Positions 59,086 to 64,000 of a stretch of DNA of 64,000 nt are shown here, piece after piece. The translations under genes were made by a program, and so were the position numbers. This DNA is from Pogona vitticeps. Its lineage: Eukaryota; Chordata; Lepidosauria; Squamata; Agamidae. Position 1 is the stretch's first letter; each line of letters begins with the position of its first letter. The notes under the pieces were generated by a model, which had not been told where the DNA came from, searched no databases, and was given only the letters and a program-made list of their open reading frames with translations. The DNA lies in the NCBI RefSeq assembly GCF_051106095.1, contig NC_135793.1, positions 9,348,501 to 9,412,500 on the forward strand, written 5' to 3'.

Positions 59086-60159
59086 ATGCTGTCCGTCCCG
59101 GGCGCCGGCCCGTCCCCGGGCTTCGGCCCCGGCGAGGGAGGCTCGGGCTCGGCCTCGGCCGGCGACTTCCTGACGCGTTACCGGCTGGTGTCGGCGAAGC
59201 TCCGGCGGCGTTTCCTGCGCAAGCCGAACGTGTCGGAGGCGGCCGAGCAGTTCGCGGCGCTGGCCCGGGAGCTGCGGGCCCAGGAGAGCCTCCCCTACGC
59301 GGCCTGGTGCCAGCTGGCGGTGGCGCGCTGCGCCCAGAGCCTCGGGCACGCGCCGGGGGAGGCGGCGGCGCTGGGGGAGGCGGCCCGCCTGTGGCTGCGG
59401 CACGAGCGGGAGCTCCGCCTGCGCCAGGGCCCCGGGCTGGGCCTGGCCGAGCACCTGCCCGCCGCCCAGAGCTGCGTGGCCTTCGGCGCCCGCCTCCGCC
59501 TCGACCTGGGCCAGCCCGCCTTGGCCGCCGGGCTGTGGCTGGAGCTGGGCAACGAGCTGCGCGCTGCCGGCGAGCCGGGCCAAGCCGGGCCGGCCCTGCT
59601 GCGCGCCGCCGACCTCCTGGCCGCCGCCCAGCTGCCCCTGGAAGCCCTGCGCTGCCTGCGCGACGTGGCCTCTTGCCTCCTGCTCTGCCGGGACCACGAC
59701 GGCGCCCTGGCCGTGCTCACCCAGGCCCAGCTCCTGGCTCAGGCGGGAGCCGGGCCCGGGGCGGCGGCGGCAGCGGGGGCGTCCGCCTCCTCTTCTTCTT
59801 CCTCCTCCTCGGCGGCTGCCAGCCAGCTGCCGGGCGCCTTCCTGGACGAGCTTCTTCACTGCGAGGTGACCCGCGTCCTCCTCCTCCTCTTGCTTCAACC
59901 TCCGCCGTCCAAGCTGTTGCCCGAACACGCCCAGACGCTGGAGAAGTATTCCTGGGAAGCCCTGGACGCCTCGCCGGGCTATGTGCCCTCGGAGCTCTTC
60001 TTGCTGCTCCAGTCGGCCGTCATGGCCTGCCAGGAGAAGGACTTGGAGGCGCTCCAGGTGCTGCAGAAGGAGCTCTGGCCGCTGCTGACGGCCGAACAGA
60101 ACCACCTCCTCCATTTAGTGATACAAGAGATGATCAGCCCTTCCGGCCAGGGCTTCTGA
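59086..60159 (+). CDS. F8A1: F8A (HAP40), huntingtin-associated 40-kDa protein, intronless
   Basis: One uninterrupted ORF of 357 codons (human 371). HAP40 binds and stabilises huntingtin and influences early endosome motility through Rab5. The fold is a helical TPR-like repeat. The conserved core starts [14 protein letters not shown], then [16 protein letters not shown] and [14 protein letters not shown]. The C-terminal part has [50 protein letters not shown] and SPSGQGF. A low-complexity segment (residues about 225-246, Ala then Ser-rich) replaces the proline-rich loop of human. The ATG at 59086 is chosen; the frame stays open to a GTG at 59062 but no earlier ATG exists. It lies head-to-head with DKC1 rather than within F8. 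Confidence 0.97.
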   Translation: MLSVPGAGPSPGFGPGEGGSGSASAGDFLTRYRLVSAKLRRRFLRKPNVSEAAEQFAALARELRAQESLPYAAWCQLAVARCAQSLGHAPGEAAALGEAARLWLRHERELRLRQGPGLGLAEHLPAAQSCVAFGARLRLDLGQPALAAGLWLELGNELRAAGEPGQAGPALLRAADLLAAAQLPLEALRCLRDVASCLLLCRDHDGALAVLTQAQLLAQAGAGPGAAAAAGASASSSSSSSSAAASQLPGAFLDELLHCEVTRVLLLLLLQPPPSKLLPEHAQTLEKYSWEALDASPGYVPSELFLLLQSAVMACQEKDLEALQVLQKELWPLLTAEQNHLLHLVIQEMISPSGQGF

Positions 60160-60279
60160 CCGGGGACTCCTTTGCAGGCCTAAGCCTGGTTTTTCCAAGA
60201 CTTGCATCTGCGCCCCTTGGATTCTTGAATAGGTGGTGCTGACTTCATCAGGATGTTACAGAGTAGTATCCTGAAAGAA

Positions 60280-60285
60280 AATAAA
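60280..60285 (+). terminator. F8A1: F8A polyadenylation signal candidate
   Basis: AATAAA 121 bases after the F8A stop. A second AATAAA lies at 60878-60883, so alternative 3' ends are possible. Confidence 0.6.
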
Positions 60286-62833
60286 GAGACAGCAGTAATC
60301 AGATTTAGCTTTTCCTAGCCCCTAATTTGCTGTTTGCTTGAACAATTGTACATTTGTTCTGCATCTGTGCATGACAGCCCTAATATGGGGATGTATTTAC
60401 TGCCACTCCTTATACAAGTGAGTCATATGGGGCTTCTGTTGGTCCAGTTTCTTCTGCTTGTACTTGACAGGACTTGCTTCTTCCACACTCACAGGAGCAT
60501 TCTTGCATCCATTTGCAGTGTTGGCTCAATAGTTATCTGTAGCAATAGAGCAGATGGTTTCCTCATTTCAGGCGTGAAGATTGTGACCCCTATATGTTGG
60601 ATTGCATTTTCTATCATCTCACCATTGGTTCTACTGCCTACGGCAGATGGGGCTTGCAGTTCGACACATTCCCTCATCTTGCCTTGTTTAGGCTGAGACT
60701 ATTACACAGGAAGATTTAACCACCCTTTTTCCAAATATTATGTTTTCTGTTGCATTTCATTCGTTACAGAAACTGCTTTGTTTTAAAGGCAGTAGACATA
60801 ACAAGAGCAAAAACACGTTGACAGTACTGTAATGATTGTGAGAATTTTGAAACACAGATACTTTTGTTTCCTATTAAAATAAATCTGAATATATTGTGCT
60901 ATGCTGCATTGTATGATGTGCTGTTGGTTTCTAGCTTGAAAAAATGTTCTAGTTGCTAGGCATGGAAGAAGGCCTTCCCTATGATGGCATGTAATTTCAA
61001 GCTGTCCTCGCTATTGGTTTTGGTGACTTGGAATGCTGGGAGTTACAGTCTAATAACATCTGGAGGAGTGCCCAGTCTTTGTATTCAAAGACACATTTGT
61101 TATAATAATATGAATAGCTAAATTGTTTTTTTTTCTGCCAGTAATATGGTGTCATCTGCATATCTTAAACTGAAAGATGGTAAATATGCAGATTTCCAGA
61201 CATTGTTAGAAATCAGCTCCCAGAATTCCCCAATTATAACTGGCTCTGTTGACTTGAGCAGCTTCTGCTGTTTCCTGACAGCCCAGATCTGCTTCCTGAA
61301 GTGTCTGCCTCAGTTTGCCTCTCTCTTAGAGGTGGCCACACAGGATGCTGTTCATTGAACATTGAACCAGCCTAAGAGGTTCTTGGCCTTGCATATACAT
61401 TTCTCATCTGCTTTGAGCACAAATGTACATCCAGCACAGTGTGCCACCCAACATGTCTCAGAAATGAAAATGTAAGGTTGTACGTTTTGAGAATGGTATG
61501 TTGGGAGTTGAAGGCCAGCAACCTCGGGGAGGCCCCAGTTGGCATCTTTGCTATAAAGTGGGCTTGGTTCTTAATAAATACAGAAAATATAAGCAGTTTA
61601 AAAAGAAGTAGTGACTGCCACCAATATTTTCAACCTGTGCAGGAATTGCTAGTTGTTTAGCAGAAGGTCAAAGAGCTGCCACCGAAGCCTGCTTCTGACC
61701 TTTCCACACTGTGGGCCAGAAGATATTTTAAATATGCATTTTTATTTTGCCCCACCTTGAGAGCCAAAAGAGCTCAGTATCTGGTGTTAGATGCTTTGGA
61801 CTCCAAAGCAGGTATTTCACATGTTATATTATTCTGGGTCAGAATCATTTTAAACACTGCTAGCCAGCACCAATGTCTGCAGATAGCAACACCTTATTTC
61901 TGGTTAGGGGTGCCAACTGAGTATCTTCAAGGAGGGACCTCATGGAACAATTGTAAAATATGTGCACAAGAGGGTTCAGGCAAGAACACGTATGAATTGC
62001 ATATCAGGCGAAATCCAAAGAAACAAAACCAAAAAGACAAACATTTGTGGTGCACGTCCACGAAAGCTCACATTAAAATATAGCAGTCTATAAGGTGCCA
62101 TGACATTTTTGTGTTTTTTGTTTTTATCAGAGAGTGTTGAGCAGAAGGCTAAATGTTCTCTCTCTCCAGCGATACTTGCTATGAGATTTGGTAGCCTACT
62201 TGGTGACCTGTGATAGCAGAGCAAGTTCAAGACTCCAGCATGGCAAACCCTGCATCTCAGTTGTGGAAAACCCAATCTGCATCACTGTTACATGGTTGGT
62301 TTGCTGATTACACAAATCAAGCAGGTGAACTGCATTTCTGGACAAAAGATTTCAGGGCACTTCACTTAAACGTTACCACAAAAGCTCAGCAGTTCACCTC
62401 ATGCGAACTAGTGAGCTGGTGCTGCAGAGGAGAGATTCAAACTACAGCCCTCTTAGTCTATAACTTGAAACTGATCTGCTATGAGAGCTGCCTGACTTTC
62501 ATTTCTTTGGTTGTCTTGCCAAGCAGGTGGCAAGCTACAGCCTTTGTGGCAGCTTTCAACGCTTTTGCTTCCCTTTTCATAAAAGATAAGCATTGGAACT
62601 GAGGATGTCCTTTTTAAAATATAATTGTTATCCTCCACAATTAAAGTTTGCTTTAAGAGTGAAAGGTTCCTCTTTGTGGCACAGCTTCTGAGAATGGAGA
62701 ACACTCAAGCATTTCATGTGCGTGGTCACACAACCACAAGCAAAAAACTAGTTTTTGCTTTTTCCCCACATTAAACCTTTCAAAAATGTTGGTGTGTTCT
62801 GCTTGCTTTTTGTATTCTGTTTTTTCCTCAGTT

Positions 62834-63005
62834 AGAATCATAGAATCGTTGAGTTGAAAGGGGCTTATAAGGCCATTGAGTCCAACCCCCTGCTCAAGGC
62901 AGGAATCCAAATCAATGCAGATCTGACAGAGGGTTTGTTCAATGTTCTCTTGAAAGCCTCCAGCTTTGGAGTGCTCGCCACCTCCCTGGAGAATTGGTTC
63001 TGTTC
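62834..63005 (-). mobile_element. CR1 LINE 3' fragment
   Basis: The plus strand starts 'gaatcatagaatcgttgag' and continues 'gagtccaaccccctgctcaa' and 'cctccctggagaattggttc'. Read on the minus strand this is a CR1 3' end with its typical ATTCTATGATTC terminus. Confidence 0.75.
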
Positions 63006-63763
63006 CTGTACTGATCTAACAGTTTCATTTCTGTGTAGCTCTAAATTAAATAAATATACCTGCTAGAATTGTACCCATAAGAGAGGATGTGTGTGTTATT
63101 TTTAAGCAATGTTTTAATTTGAGTGCCTATACATGAAAAAATGTAGGTACTTTATCCCAAATTAAAATCATTTAAAAATAATCAGAAATCATTTTAAAAT
63201 AAGCCCTATAAAAACATCATTATTGGAAAAAGACATTAGTGAAGGTGCACTTCAATAGATGCATGACAATTGAATACAAATCTGTCTCACGTCCTACCTC
63301 CTTTCAATACTAGAAATGGACTCTTATTGTTATAGCCAAATTAAATTTCCTGTCTAGTCCTGGGCAACTGGTTTGCTAACCTGACCGAAATCTCAAATAC
63401 CACCAGAGATTCAGCTGGAGAAAGGAGGAAATACTGTGTGAATTAGACAAGCAACCAGCTATTAAGTGTGCCATAAAAAGCTGTAGTCAAATCTTCCCTC
63501 AAAACCATGTACCTTGTGCAAAAATTAGCAGGGTATGCCTTAGGTGCTGATGTGCTCAAGGACTCAGTGCTCTGAGGCTACTGGGCTGCTTAGATTTCTT
63601 CCTCTAGGCTAGGGTATTGGTTTTTTAAATGTACTTCTGCATTCATGCATGTTGTCTAAGGATATTAATCTCCTGCATGTGAATGGTATTGTTTTCACTT
63701 CCTAATCAGCGAGAGCAGCTGCTGAGCACTGGAAATAGAAAAAGCAATACCTGCGGAGACATA

Positions 63764-64000
63764 CAGTCAAACCTCTGATTACGTGCATAGTTTTTCAACA
63801 TAGTGTCCAACTCCACCCCCTCTGACTACCTCTGGTTTTGTGTAAGCCAAAAGAGAGCTCTCTTCACGCCTGAGGTCTTTCTACCGTAGCTTCAGACCCT
63901 GCTAGACCCGGGTGCACTGGCATGAGTCGATATAGAAAACCACATCTGTCTCTTGGCTGACAAAACAGTACCTGCACATCCAGGTAAGCAGATCAGGATG
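63764..64000. mobile_element. Possible left end of a Tigger-like element, running off the window
   Basis: After TA, CAGTCAAACCTCTGATTACG fits the CAGT..CCTC start of Tigger-like ends. The partner end is not in the window, so the assignment is tentative. Confidence 0.3.

Larger units (their letters stand above)
60900..64000. other. Downstream of F8A: no gene recognised
   Basis: Holds a GGGAGTTACAGTC block (61040), the CR1 fragment at 62834-63005, and a possible Tigger-like left end at 63764. The open frame at 62210-62602 has a non-ATG start and no known features. Human synteny suggests GAB3 may lie further right, but no GAB3 exon was recognised. Confidence 0.45.

Noticed and set aside
58744-60114. 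456-residue minus-strand open frame opposite F8A
   Set aside because: Antisense shadow of F8A in GC-rich, codon-biased DNA. The plus strand carries the conserved HAP40 sequence.
59307-60242. Second long plus-strand frame overlapping F8A
   Set aside because: Pro/Arg/Gly-rich out-of-frame shadow, with a non-conserved product.
62210-62602. 130-residue frame right of F8A
   Set aside because: Depends on a non-ATG start and shows no family features; probably chance.

Overview
This is a nuclear window from a vertebrate, almost certainly a squamate reptile (lizard or snake). The genes are intron-split and vertebrate-like. The repeats point to squamates: BovB (RTE) LINE fragments, a SINE whose tail matches BovB (Sauria-SINE type), CR1 and L2/CR1-like LINE ends, TA-flanked Tigger/pogo-like inverted-repeat elements and hAT-like foldbacks.

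The gene order is SMIM9 (+), MPP1 (+), DKC1 (-), F8A/HAP40 (+). SMIM9-MPP1-DKC1 matches human Xq28 in order and relative orientation. Three genes were rebuilt by eye with closed frames and GT-AG introns. MPP1 has 12 coding exons and 467 codons (10791-42998), including an 18.3-kb intron 1. DKC1 (dyskerin) has 15 coding exons and 517 codons on the minus strand (58568-45599). F8A is one intronless ORF of 357 codons (59086-60159). SMIM9 is a small gene of which one exon is clear and two are tentative (6083-9482). In mammals F8A lies inside F8 intron 22; here it is head-to-head with DKC1, sharing a CpG island, with 518 bp between start codons. MPP1 and DKC1 converge tail to tail near 44.1-44.65 kb.

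The DKC1 introns carry small RNAs on the host strand: an H/ACA snoRNA in intron 12 (probable SNORA56 orthologue by position) and a pair of paralogous box C/D snoRNA-like sequences in introns 7 and 11. Dyskerin is the pseudouridine synthase of H/ACA particles, so the gene hosts one of its own client RNAs.

Layout: 1-6 kb is intergenic, presumably downstream of F8 (not seen here), with BovB, a Tigger-like element and a TTTA/TTTTA tract. 6-9.5 kb is SMIM9. 10.3-11.1 kb is the MPP1 CpG island. 11-29 kb is MPP1 intron 1, full of repeats. 29-43 kb holds MPP1 exons 2-12. 44.6-58.6 kb is DKC1. 58.4-59.9 kb is the shared CpG island and F8A. 60.9-64 kb holds no recognised gene.

No retroviral, LTR or capsid-bearing element was recognised, and no CRISPR or bacterial feature is expected or seen. 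All calls come from reading the sequence; no alignment or search was run.
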